Part shown: positions 1-6,849 of the stretch, piece by piece | How positions within the stretch are numbered: position 1 is the stretch's first letter | Layout: every line of letters begins with the position of its first letter | Origin: an uncultured Tenacibaculum sp. | GTDB taxonomy: Bacteria; Bacteroidota; Bacteroidia; Flavobacteriales; Flavobacteriaceae | Direction of reading: 5' to 3' | Length of the DNA: 32,755 bases | NCBI GenBank assembly: GCA_937922085.1 | Contig: CAKZVD010000079.1 | Coordinates: 1 to 32,755 of the forward strand | Notes under the pieces: generated by a model | The model's input: the letters and a program-made list of their open reading frames with translations, nothing else | Told to the model about the DNA's origin: nothing | The model's database searches: none | Position numbers and translations under genes: made by a program

Positions 1-1
1 A

Positions 2-790
2 AGCTTAAGATTGGGAGATGATTTGCTTTCTAATCTTAAAACTAAGTTCGTTAATAAGCTTAATACTGATCAATGGAATAAGTTCAAAATTGATTTTGAA
101 AATAATCTAAGTGCTCTCAATAAATTTGACGAAAACCCTAAGTTGGTAGATAGTTGGAAAGCGCTTTTTGAATCTAATTCAGCATTAAGTGGGAATATCG
201 CAGCAATTGAAGCAGTCAATGATCTGACAAAAGTAAAAGGTGTTTCTTCATCTAGAGTAATAGATGATCTGAATGATTTTGCTGGCAATAATGTGAACCT
301 TCAACAAAAATGGGTAGAGGAAATTAATAATGGATTAAGAGAGGTTACCGAAAATTATTCGATCAGAAAAGTAATCTATCCTGATGACTTACGTCGGGGT
401 GAGATATCTTGGAATTTAAAGGTGGGGCAAGAGACTTACCAAAACAGAGCTATATTAGATAATCTAACAGGGAAGCTCGAATTTGATTTTAATACTTTAG
501 GTCAAGGTGGTTTAGGTAAAAAATGGTTTGATGAATCTTTTACAAAATGGGGAGATGAAATTGAATCAGTAGTTGCTACTTACGGTCTCGACCCCAAGTA
601 CCCAGGAGGAAAATCACGAGGGCTAAAGCAAATTCATGATTATTTAGATGCAAATCCAGAAGCATTGGTAGAAGATGCAATAAAAAGTACATCACTATAT
701 GGCTATTGTACGGAAAAAGGTTATTCCGTTGTTAAAGTAATAAATGCGACTGATATACCTAATGGTATTATCTTCGAAATAATCCAATAA
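2..790 (+). CDS. C-terminal end of a polymorphic toxin (5' end outside window)
   Basis: The reading frame is open to the left edge of the window, so this is probably the 3' part of a longer gene; a TTG at 11 could serve as a start but is not needed. The visible 262 residues are soluble and have no signal peptide. The segment with LVDSWKALF, about 45 residues in from the TTG, followed by a run of small helices, resembles the linker that in many Bacteroidota polymorphic toxins joins an RHS-like or other delivery region to the C-terminal toxin. The last ~120 residues, rich in Gly, Trp and Lys, would then be the toxin proper; I recognise no named nuclease or deaminase motif in them. The next gene starts 3 bp after the stop, as expected for a toxin and its immunity gene. 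Recognition as a toxin tip is inference from architecture and neighbours. Confidence 0.6.
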   Translation, partial: SLRLGDDLLSNLKTKFVNKLNTDQWNKFKIDFENNLSALNKFDENPKLVDSWKALFESNSALSGNIAAIEAVNDLTKVKGVSSSRVIDDLNDFAGNNVNLQQKWVEEINNGLREVTENYSIRKVIYPDDLRRGEISWNLKVGQETYQNRAILDNLTGKLEFDFNTLGQGGLGKKWFDESFTKWGDEIESVVATYGLDPKYPGGKSRGLKQIHDYLDANPEALVEDAIKSTSLYGYCTEKGYSVVKVINATDIPNGIIFEIIQ

Positions 791-793
791 GTA

Positions 794-1324
794 TTGAATA
801 TCATTTTTAAATATAAAGAAAGAGGAATAGTGATCTTACTAGGGGCATACAAGAAAGATCCCATTTATGATTTTGAAGGTTTTGAAACTCTTAGAAATCT
901 TTTGAATAAAAGAAGGGTTTTGAAATCTTCTGATGAATTAACTGTATTAGATGACGTTATTAGTAAGTGGATTGATTTACATAAAGACAAGTTTAGTGGT
1001 CTGTCAATAGCTGAAATTGAGAAAAACAAGTTTAAAAAATTTTCATCGACTTTTGATTTACTTTATTCAATGTATCAAAAGGTTAAAGAAAATTTAGTTA
1101 CCCCTGAAGAATGTAGTGTTTGGGATTATAAGTACTTCACTGAACCTGTTCGATTTTCATCTTTAGCAAGTTTTATATCAGGAGAATTAACAGAGGTGGA
1201 TGAAGAAGTAATAGAAGAACTAAATTCTTTTAGATTAATAGAAAAAGTCGAAGGTGAATATCAAGCATCAGATTTAGGGATATGGTTGTATAAAACCTGT
1301 AGAAGCGGAATTACGTCAAGATAG
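794..1324 (+). CDS. Probable immunity protein for the upstream toxin
   Basis: This 176-aa soluble, acidic-to-neutral, helix-rich protein follows the toxin stop codon after 3 bp. The start is TTG at 794; a GTG at 830 is the alternative, and no ATG lies near the 5' end. There is no signal peptide or membrane segment, as expected for a cytoplasmic protein that neutralises a toxin delivered by sister cells. I do not recognise the family. The call rests on position: the order is toxin tip, this gene, second toxin, second immunity gene, all on one strand with gaps of 3 to 14 bp. The C-terminal ~60 residues (EEVIEELNSFRLIEKVEGEY then DLGIWLYK) read like a small winged-helix-like fold, which is only an impression. 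Confidence 0.5.
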   Translation: MNIIFKYKERGIVILLGAYKKDPIYDFEGFETLRNLLNKRRVLKSSDELTVLDDVISKWIDLHKDKFSGLSIAEIEKNKFKKFSSTFDLLYSMYQKVKENLVTPEECSVWDYKYFTEPVRFSSLASFISGELTEVDEEVIEELNSFRLIEKVEGEYQASDLGIWLYKTCRSGITSR

Positions 1325-1335
1325 AAAGTGAAATA

Positions 1336-2502
1336 ATGGAATCTTTAACAGGAACTGTTAAACTAACAGATGATGAACTAAATGTAGTTAGAAGTTATAT
1401 AAACAAGTCAGATGAGTATGTAGATATTATTGTACATTCAGATGAAATAGGTGAAAATTTTTCGGTTGTTATTGAAATGAACGGGAAAGTAGAAAAAGTT
1501 TTTCTAACTACCGAAGAATTTGCGAAAGCACTACAAAAAATACCTTCAGATAAAACTATACGACTATTAAGTTGTAATAGTGTTGATAGTGCTCAAGATA
1601 TTTCTAAAATTTTAGACAGAGAAATTATAAGTTCTTCTGGTGAAATGAGAATTTATGAAAACGGAGTAATACAAGCTGATAATTGGCATTCTGCTTCTCC
1701 TAATGGAAATATTAAAAAAGTAGATATTAATCAAGGGACTCCTCGCGGTAAAAATATTGTTTTAAAAGAAAAGTTTGTTAATAATATATCTGCTTCAATT
1801 AAAGCTGAGTTAAAAGTATTATATAAGCCAAAAGCTAGGTATGATGAGTTTATAGACATGGTAACTAGAAGTCAATTACCAGGTACTTGGACTATCAAAA
1901 AGATTGATGGTAAACTTGTAGTGGTGGATAAAAAACAAAAAATTTGGGCAGAATTGTATGAAAACTCTATGAAAGCTGTAGCTGGTAAAGAAGCTAGAAA
2001 ATGGAATCATTTACTAAATGTAGACCCTCCTTTAATGAAAAACTTCATTTATGAAGTTAATGATGGAAAATTTATTTTTGAAACAGATGAATTAGGTAGA
2101 GTTATAAAAGCAAAAATGAATCCAGTTGTTATAGATAAGTCTGTAGTAAGAAATCAAACTGCTCAATCACATACTAAAACAGTTAAAGATGGTTCTACAA
2201 TAAATGTAGATGATGGAGGGCATATTTTTAGAAATGAATGGGCAGGACCAAGTGAACAAATTAATTATTTTTCACAAAACGCAGTTGAAAACAGAAGAGG
2301 TGCTTGGTATAATATGGAAGATGCCATCTCTAAAATGCTAAAGTCTGATAATCCTCCTGGTATAAAATTAGAAATGGAATTTAATTTCGTAGGGGCTTCT
2401 AAAAGACCTGTTTCTGTTGATGTAGAAGTTTATGTGAAGAAGAGAGGAACTTCTAGTTTTGAGTTACATGAATTATCAGATACATACCCTAATCCTTTAT
2501 AG
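1336..2502 (+). CDS. Orphan toxin module with C-terminal DNA/RNA non-specific endonuclease (YeeF-type)
   Basis: The protein has 388 aa and no signal peptide or delivery domain. Residues ~270-370 match the Endonuclea_NS_2 pattern of LXG-type toxins such as Bacillus YeeF: an RNQTAQSHTKTVKDG stretch, then VDDGGHIF (DDGGH at 292-296, His the expected catalytic residue), a GP-x-EQINYFSQN segment and NRRGAWYNME. It ends with a strand containing SKRPVSVDVEVYV. The N-terminal ~120 residues (VDIIVHSDE, then IRLLSCNSVDSAQDIS at ~75-90) resemble the pre-toxin segment with an RLLSC motif found just before the toxic tip in many polymorphic toxins. Such orphan modules can recombine onto a full-length toxin. 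The ATG at 1336 is the first after in-frame stops near 1291-1299. The gene sits between two putative immunity genes; the downstream one is YezG-like, the known partner class of YeeF nucleases. The nuclease call is fairly firm; activity without a delivery domain is uncertain. Confidence 0.75.
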   Translation: MESLTGTVKLTDDELNVVRSYINKSDEYVDIIVHSDEIGENFSVVIEMNGKVEKVFLTTEEFAKALQKIPSDKTIRLLSCNSVDSAQDISKILDREIISSSGEMRIYENGVIQADNWHSASPNGNIKKVDINQGTPRGKNIVLKEKFVNNISASIKAELKVLYKPKARYDEFIDMVTRSQLPGTWTIKKIDGKLVVVDKKQKIWAELYENSMKAVAGKEARKWNHLLNVDPPLMKNFIYEVNDGKFIFETDELGRVIKAKMNPVVIDKSVVRNQTAQSHTKTVKDGSTINVDDGGHIFRNEWAGPSEQINYFSQNAVENRRGAWYNMEDAISKMLKSDNPPGIKLEMEFNFVGASKRPVSVDVEVYVKKRGTSSFELHELSDTYPNPL

Positions 2503-2516
2503 TTAAAAATAGAATT

Positions 2517-3269
2517 ATGAAACAAAATATAGAAAAATTATTTCAAGACATTAAAAATAAACTAAGTATTGAATGGAGGTATTGTCTATGCTCATTTTTA
2601 ATCAGTAGAGGAGGAAATAATGGAGATAAAGCAGGAATGATAAAAACTAAAATGATTCTTACAAGTAATGAAGGAATTATAAATAATGGGGATAAAAGAT
2701 TGCTTATAAAGTCAAAAGAATTAAAAAAAGTAATTTCTGAAAAGTTTGAAAGTAAAATAAACAACCCAAAACTAAGGTTTAATAAAATTGAGGTTTTATT
2801 CAGAGAAGACGGAAGCTATACTGAAAATTATTTTTGGGATGAAGAAAAAGAAAAAGAAGATAAAGCCATGGCAGCTAAATATTTTTATCAATGGCTGAAT
2901 GAAACGATGATGAATCGTATTTTTGATTATGAAAAAGAAAATAATTTGCTAACGCCTTTTTATGATGAAGATGGAAGTGTTTCAGAATATGAATCTTCAT
3001 GGGATGAAGGTATTTTTGTGTTTAATTTAATGAACAATACTGTTGAATACACTATAGAGTTAATTAAAAATGGTACTGTCAGAAACTTATCAATGCCTTT
3101 ACCAGAATATATTAAAGATGCTTTGTTAGAACATTATGAAATCACTAATAAAGAATTGCAAGATGTATGGTTACCATGGAATAAACTGGTAATAAAGTCA
3201 CCAAATAATAGTATACCTTATGATGAATGGGAAAACTTTGTTACTTATAGTTTAGAGGAAGAGGTTTAA
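2517..3269 (+). CDS. YezG-like (DUF600) immunity protein
   Basis: This 250-aa soluble protein starts 14 bp after the nuclease toxin. The N-terminal half follows the DUF600/YezG layout: an opening helix IEKLFQDIKNKL, Trp-Arg in SIEWRYCLCSF, a strand-rich middle, then NKIEVLFREDGSYTENYFWD, which corresponds to the TFxLDxxGKFxxxYxYEDL signature of YezG, followed by a helix with WLNETMMNRIFDYE. YezG proteins bind and inhibit YeeF-type nucleases, so the pairing with the preceding gene is coherent. The ~100-residue C-terminal extension is not part of YezG as I know it and contains a second acidic region (YDEDGSVSEYESSWDEG). It could be a second inhibitory lobe or a duplicated degenerate copy. The family call comes from pattern recognition and from the partner gene. 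Confidence 0.65.
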   Translation: MKQNIEKLFQDIKNKLSIEWRYCLCSFLISRGGNNGDKAGMIKTKMILTSNEGIINNGDKRLLIKSKELKKVISEKFESKINNPKLRFNKIEVLFREDGSYTENYFWDEEKEKEDKAMAAKYFYQWLNETMMNRIFDYEKENNLLTPFYDEDGSVSEYESSWDEGIFVFNLMNNTVEYTIELIKNGTVRNLSMPLPEYIKDALLEHYEITNKELQDVWLPWNKLVIKSPNNSIPYDEWENFVTYSLEEEV

Positions 3270-3436
3270 AGCATCCTTATACTGATTGTAGAGCTATATT
3301 TAAAGTAAAAAGGTATTGAATATTACAGCTTGTAATTGCATTAGGGTTCATACCATATTCTGAAAACTATAAATATATCTGTACAAGTTCCACAAAAAAC
3401 TAAAATAACGCCCAAAGCTAATCCTGTAAGACTTAT

Positions 3437-3480
3437 AAAAACAAGGTTTTGCCTTTTTTCAAAAGTTCCACCTTGTTTTT
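3437..3480 (+). terminator. Intrinsic terminator-like hairpin after the toxin-immunity array
   Basis: An 11-bp perfect inverted repeat (AAAAACAAGGT at 3437-3447 with ACCTTGTTTTT at 3470-3480) ends in a T run, with a 22-nt loop. It lies 168 bp after the YezG-like gene and 46 bp before the DUF2958 gene, so it probably separates these two units. The rest of 3270-3526 shows no convincing gene. Confidence 0.55.
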
Positions 3481-3526
3481 ATCGCTTAAAGGATTTTTAC
3501 GCAGGGCATAATTTTAATTTTTTATT

Positions 3527-3832
3527 ATGGAACTCTTAACAAACAAATTACGTAAACGTTTTCAAGAAATTGGCTCTCAGAGAGACGAAAAAGATCTAAT
3601 TATCGTCGCTAAATTTTTCAATCCTTCAGGCGCTGGAACTTGGTACTTAGCTGAGTTTAATCCAGATGATCAGTGCTTCTTTTGCTACGTTACAGGTCTT
3701 CACTGTGATGAATGGGGTTACACCTCACTTATAGAAATGAAAGCCTATAGATCGCCATTAGGAATAGGTATTGAACGTGATATTTCTTTTGAAGAACAAC
3801 GATTTTCAGAAATTAGAGAGATTCATAAATAA
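3527..3832 (+). CDS. DUF2958 domain protein
   Basis: This 101-aa protein matches DUF2958 along its whole length: MELLTNKLRKRFQEIG at the start, then IIVAKFFNPSGAGTWYLAEF, the FCYVTGLHCDEWGYTSLIEM core, and PLGIGIERDISFEEQRFSEI at the end. The family is common on plasmids and integrative elements of Bacteroidota and Proteobacteria; its function is not known. The protein is soluble with no signal peptide. The gene stands alone between two terminator-like hairpins (3437-3480 and 3856-3879), so it is probably transcribed separately. I would take it as mobile-element cargo, in agreement with the mobilisation module further right. Confidence 0.8.
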   Translation: MELLTNKLRKRFQEIGSQRDEKDLIIVAKFFNPSGAGTWYLAEFNPDDQCFFCYVTGLHCDEWGYTSLIEMKAYRSPLGIGIERDISFEEQRFSEIREIHK

Positions 3833-3855
3833 TTGAATTTTTCTTTCCACAAATT

Positions 3856-3879
3856 GCAAAGCTCCTTCGGGAGCTTTGC
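3856..3879 (+). terminator. Intrinsic terminator of the DUF2958 gene
   Basis: A perfect 10-bp stem (GCAAAGCTCC with GGAGCTTTGC) is closed by a TTCG tetraloop and followed by TCTTGTTT. It sits 23 bp after the stop codon. Confidence 0.85.
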
Positions 3880-3905
3880 TCTTGTTTGAAACAAAAATTA
3901 AACGC

Positions 3906-3953
3906 ATATAGATTTTAATGATAATAAATATAGTAACGAATTAAAATCTATAT
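3906..3953. repeat. 14-bp perfect inverted repeat just before the 74-aa gene
   Basis: ATATAGATTTTAAT (3906-3919) is repeated in reverse complement at 3940-3953 with a 20-nt spacer; the right arm ends 3 bp before the ATG at 3957. It could be an operator for a dimeric repressor, or in RNA a hairpin that masks the start codon. There is no T tract after it, so it is not a normal terminator. Confidence 0.6.
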
Positions 3954-3956
3954 TTT

Positions 3957-4181
3957 ATGAATACGATAACAGATCTTGAAGCAAAGGAAGAAATTTTTGC
4001 TCGCGAATTTCCAAACTTCTACCACTTTGTAACCAAAGAGATACGAATGTTGGAATTTGCTGCTGATTTAGCGTTATGCTGTAGTGATGAGGATAGTTGC
4101 AAAAACTTGAATCAAAAAGCAGGAGAATTGTCTACTGCTCTAAACACGTTAACCCAAAGATATACAATGGATTTATTTTAA
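3957..4181 (+). CDS. Small hypothetical protein (74 aa)
   Basis: The product has 74 aa and is predicted to be soluble and helical, with EFPNFYHFVTKEIRMLEFAA in the middle and a pair of cysteines (ALCCSDEDSCKNL). I do not recognise the family. The start ATG lies directly behind the 14-bp inverted repeat at 3906-3953, and a terminator hairpin follows at 4231-4260, so it forms a one-gene unit. Independent promoter-like structure and a terminator argue that it is real despite its size. Being between the DUF2958 gene and the toxin-antitoxin pair, it probably belongs to the mobile element. Confidence 0.5.
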   Translation: MNTITDLEAKEEIFAREFPNFYHFVTKEIRMLEFAADLALCCSDEDSCKNLNQKAGELSTALNTLTQRYTMDLF

Positions 4182-4230
4182 ATGATTTGCTACACAAAAA
4201 TGTTTAGGTAACCATTATGTAAAACTTTAG

Positions 4231-4260
4231 AAGTCTTTTCATTTGAAGAGGCTTTTTTTT
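4231..4260 (+). terminator. Intrinsic terminator of the 74-aa gene
   Basis: A 10-bp stem with two G-U pairs (AAGTCTTTTC at 4231-4240 with GAAGAGGCTT at 4245-4254) runs into a T8 tract. It is oriented for plus-strand transcription ending about 50 bp after the stop codon. Confidence 0.8.
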
Positions 4261-4495
4261 ATTAATAAGAAATTGGAATCGCTACGCTGAAATTATTTTA
4301 CGCTCCATTTTATTTCGCGTGGACGATAGCCAAAAATCTATTATTTTTTTGAAGTTTTGGCTAAGCAAGTAAGGGTTTTGAATTACACAAAAATAAACAG
4401 CAATAAATTGCCGTTCATTTTCTTTGTAATTCTATAAACCCCCCACTTGTGAGAAGGCTCTTCGCCCTCTCAACTCCCAGCTTATAATGAACATC
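4261..4495. other. Gene-free stretch with two inverted repeats
   Basis: I see no gene between the 74-aa gene and the end of the toxin-antitoxin operon. The stretch holds a 9-bp inverted repeat (TAGCCAAAA at 4327-4335, TTTTGGCTA at 4355-4363) and a GC-richer hairpin at 4451-4471 (GAGAAGGC with GCCCTCTC, one mismatch, loop TCTTC) preceded by a C6 run. These could be part of a transfer or replication origin, or relics. Nothing decides between these. Confidence 0.35.
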
Positions 4496-4501
4496 AAAAA
4501 A

Positions 4502-4535
4502 CACGAACTGTGTATTACACAATTCGTGCTTTTTT
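4502..4535 (-). terminator. Bidirectional terminator of the toxin-antitoxin operon
   Basis: A 12-position stem with one C-A mismatch (CACGAACTGTGT at 4502-4513 with ACACAATTCGTG at 4517-4528) has a T7 tract on the plus side and an A6 tract (4496-4501) that gives T6 on the minus side. On the minus strand it lies about 50 bp after the toxin stop codon. Confidence 0.75.
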
Positions 4536-4580
4536 TAGCTTTTTGTGTATATACTCTTTTTAAAAAGTTGTATGCAACAC

Positions 4581-4868
4581 TTATTTTATATCTTCACTTC
4601 GTTCTTGGCTTGTATGCAAAATCGCATGAACCACTACTTCTTTTTCTCGTACTTCATAATAAATTATGTACGAGAATTTTTGCAAATATGCTACCCGTAT
4701 ATTTTTATAAGCAAATTGAAAACTCAAAGGAAAGGTAGAAAGTAAATCTAATATCCTGTAGAGTTCCTTTTTAAATGATTCAAAAATAGCTGCATTAATT
4801 GATTTGTAATACAGCTCAATTTCTTTCATATCATCACGAGCATCATCTTGAATATCTATGTTGTACAT
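4581..4868 (-). CDS. RelE/ParE-type toxin
   Basis: This 95-aa protein has the RelE/ParE superfamily layout: an opening strand YNIDIQDDARDDMKEIELYY, a helical pair, the PLSFQFAYKNIRVAYLQKFSYIIYYEV core (the RxxxLxxFxYxIxYxV signature of the family) and a closing strand VVVHAILHTSQ with the usual conserved His. ParE members inhibit gyrase and RelE members cleave mRNA at the ribosome; the sequence alone does not say which applies. It overlaps the antitoxin stop codon by one base (TAATG), so it is translationally coupled. The pair is most simply read as a stabilisation module of the mobile element. Confidence 0.85.
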   Translation of the reverse strand: MYNIDIQDDARDDMKEIELYYKSINAAIFESFKKELYRILDLLSTFPLSFQFAYKNIRVAYLQKFSYIIYYEVREKEVVVHAILHTSQERSEDIK

Positions 4869-5095
4869 TAGAACATCTCCTTAAATTCTTTCAAACTATA
4901 TCCTTTTTGGTAACCATTTTTTTCTGCTTTTGCTAAACGCTCATCTAACATTTTCTTATGATGCTCTGGTACTACGTAGTCTTTTCTTTCAAATACTGGC
5001 TTATCAAGAACAGATATTTCAAGTATAAGCTCTTCAATATTATTAAAATGCTTTTTTGAAAATTGTACGTCGCCGTCAATAGTAATTTGTACCAT
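4868..5095 (-). CDS. Antitoxin of the RelE/ParE-type module
   Basis: This 75-aa protein precedes the toxin in the operon. A short DNA-binding-like N-terminal half (MVQITIDGDVQFSKKHFNNI) is followed by the charged C-terminal tail HHKKMLDERLAKAEKNG, ending in SLKEFKEMF. That tail is typical of antitoxins that wrap around RelE/ParE toxins in Bacteroidota. Antitoxins of this kind normally repress their own promoter, which should lie within 5096-5130; I see no unambiguous operator there. Confidence 0.8.
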   Translation of the reverse strand: MVQITIDGDVQFSKKHFNNIEELILEISVLDKPVFERKDYVVPEHHKKMLDERLAKAEKNGYQKGYSLKEFKEMF

Positions 5096-5132
5096 ATTTC
5101 TATTCTAATAAAACCTTTTAGTTTCCGCAACA

Positions 5133-5164
5133 AAAAAGCCGATAGAAAAATCTATCAGCTTTTA
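5133..5164 (-). terminator. Terminator at the end of the mobilisation operon
   Basis: The stem (GATAGA at 5141-5146 with TCTATC at 5151-5156, extended by GC and A-T pairs around one mismatch) gives a T6 tract on the minus strand. It lies 32-63 bp after the small membrane protein gene and separates the mob genes from the toxin-antitoxin promoter. Confidence 0.75.
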
Positions 5165-5195
5165 CATTAAACTACTTGTTTCATTATTATGAAAA

Positions 5196-5510
5196 TCAAT
5201 CGTCAGGGTTTCGTACAAGTTCAAAGAATTTCCCAAAAACGTCTACTATTAAAATGAAGAGTCTTTCTAACGCGTATATCATTAACTTAAATACTATCTT
5301 TCCCAATAATAGCATCTTTTCAAATAACCAATTAAACATAGGTTTTATCCAACTATCAAATATCTTTTTTACCCAGCCAAACGGTAGATAATCATTTTTA
5401 ATGCTAAAGCATATTGAGGCTAAAAATGACAATAATACTGCTAGTAAAAAATATACTACTACGTTTCCTACAAAATTTATAATACTGTGCTTTATTAATT
5501 CATATTCCAT
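5196..5510 (-). CDS. Small membrane protein of the mobilisation module
   Basis: This 104-aa protein has one strong membrane helix near the N-terminus (FVGNVVVYFLLAVLLSFLAS, about residues 13-32) and a second, longer hydrophobic stretch rich in aromatic and basic residues (about 47-95) that may be membrane-peripheral or a further helix pair. I do not recognise the family. It begins 18 bp after the coupling ATPase gene and is the last gene before a terminator, so it is very likely co-transcribed with mobC, relaxase and the ATPase. Because the ATPase lacks the N-terminal membrane domain of VirD4 proteins, this protein might provide its membrane anchor; that is inference. Confidence 0.6.
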   Translation of the reverse strand: MEYELIKHSIINFVGNVVVYFLLAVLLSFLASICFSIKNDYLPFGWVKKIFDSWIKPMFNWLFEKMLLLGKIVFKLMIYALERLFILIVDVFGKFFELVRNPDD

Positions 5511-5528
5511 AATTTCTTCTTTTTGGTG

Positions 5529-6839
5529 CTATAAGTTTGCTCTGCGTTTTAAGTGTGATTTAAACCACGGTTTAACCTTCATTTTATTAAAGTTCCCTCC
5601 ATTCAAATACAAAAATTCCCACTGCTTCATACCTCTTGTTTCTTGAGCTGACATGAGTGGCATAGCTCGTAAATTTCCGTTGATTTCTTTCGTATTAGTT
5701 CCCAATAAAGATTCAACATATTTTGAGGTCTCTACTGAAGTTTTTCCGAATATGATTTTATTTAAAGAATTAGCCAAAATGATTTTTGCTCCTGTTTTTC
5801 CATAATTTTGCTCTAGTTGCGAAATGTCCTGTAAATACATGAAACATGCTGTTCTTCTACGGCGTAAAATTGGTAATACTTCAGGGAAGGTTTCACGACC
5901 TAAATTGAAGGTCGCAAATTCGTCAAGATAGAAATGAAGGTCTAAATCATCTTTCTCTGGCATCTCTAAAGCATATTCCAGTAATTGGGTTACAAATAGG
6001 TTTAAAATGAAACCAAAATACTTTTTCACCTTATCCTCTCTCGCAGTGATAAAAATTATCGTCTTTTCTTTTCTAAGCGTTTCAAAATCTATAGTGTCTT
6101 GTTCTGTTATGTATTGCAGTGTATAACTATTGAGCTTAGAAAGTGATGCTTTTACCGTGGCAAGTACACTCGACCTTACTTTTGGTTCTGTACTTAAAAA
6201 TGAAGCGTAAGCTAAATATTTATCATCTGTTAGGTTCTTTGCCATAAATTTCTTTATAACATCTGGCTCTACGCTCATTAAATGAATTATTTTTAAAACA
6301 GAAGACAAGTTTTTAGGAAACTCCTCTTGTTTTGAAAGTAATGCCTCAATCACTAATTCGGTAATAGAACGAGCACTTAACGTCCAAAAATCGTCCTTCC
6401 CATCAATCAGTAAAACAGCGGTTTCTTGTATGCCGTTTTCACCTTTTAAAGCTCTCTCTAAGGGATTAAATTGTTCACTCTTATTACAGTCATTTAAATT
6501 CAAGCTTTTTATCGTATAGCCTTGCTTTTTAAGCCATCCTTTTGTCGTTTTTTGTATCTCTCCAGATGGGTCAACTACTATACAACTAATTTTATCTTTT
6601 GCAGTAAGATTCAATAACTGTCCAGTTAGTACCACGCTCTTACCCGACCCTGTTGTTGCCACTGTAATACAGTGAGTTGGAATGTGTTTTTTTAATAAAG
6701 ATTGTTTTCCATCGAGCAAATAACCATCTCTCGTATTTGTTTTGAAAAACTTTCTTTTTTCCGACCAATTCATGAATCTGGATTCTCCAAATTCTGAATT
6801 ATTTTGCTGTTTATTAAATAGTGTTTCGTATAAACTCAT
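5529..6839 (-). CDS. Short VirD4/TraG-type coupling ATPase
   Basis: This 436-aa ATPase belongs to the type IV coupling protein (TraG/TraD/VirD4) family, which brings the relaxase-DNA complex to a secretion channel. Walker A is at ATTGSGKSV (residues 61-69), Walker B at LHFYLDEFA (301-309), and the IIFITAREDK and ILRRRRTACFMYLQDISQLEQNYG segments fit the motor core. VirD4 proteins usually have 600-700 residues with two N-terminal membrane helices; here the N-terminus is soluble and the region is absent. The gene starts 10 bp after the relaxase stop codon and is followed by a small membrane protein. No other type IV secretion gene is present, so this would have to dock on a channel encoded elsewhere. 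Confidence 0.85.
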   Translation of the reverse strand: MSLYETLFNKQQNNSEFGESRFMNWSEKRKFFKTNTRDGYLLDGKQSLLKKHIPTHCITVATTGSGKSVVLTGQLLNLTAKDKISCIVVDPSGEIQKTTKGWLKKQGYTIKSLNLNDCNKSEQFNPLERALKGENGIQETAVLLIDGKDDFWTLSARSITELVIEALLSKQEEFPKNLSSVLKIIHLMSVEPDVIKKFMAKNLTDDKYLAYASFLSTEPKVRSSVLATVKASLSKLNSYTLQYITEQDTIDFETLRKEKTIIFITAREDKVKKYFGFILNLFVTQLLEYALEMPEKDDLDLHFYLDEFATFNLGRETFPEVLPILRRRRTACFMYLQDISQLEQNYGKTGAKIILANSLNKIIFGKTSVETSKYVESLLGTNTKEINGNLRAMPLMSAQETRGMKQWEFLYLNGGNFNKMKVKPWFKSHLKRRANL

Positions 6840-6849
6840 AAATATTTTT

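Noticed and set aside
4487..4745. Plus-strand reading frames opposite the RelE/ParE-type toxin
   Set aside because: They start inside a terminator hairpin and lie antisense to a well-supported toxin gene; their composition is that of a mirror frame.
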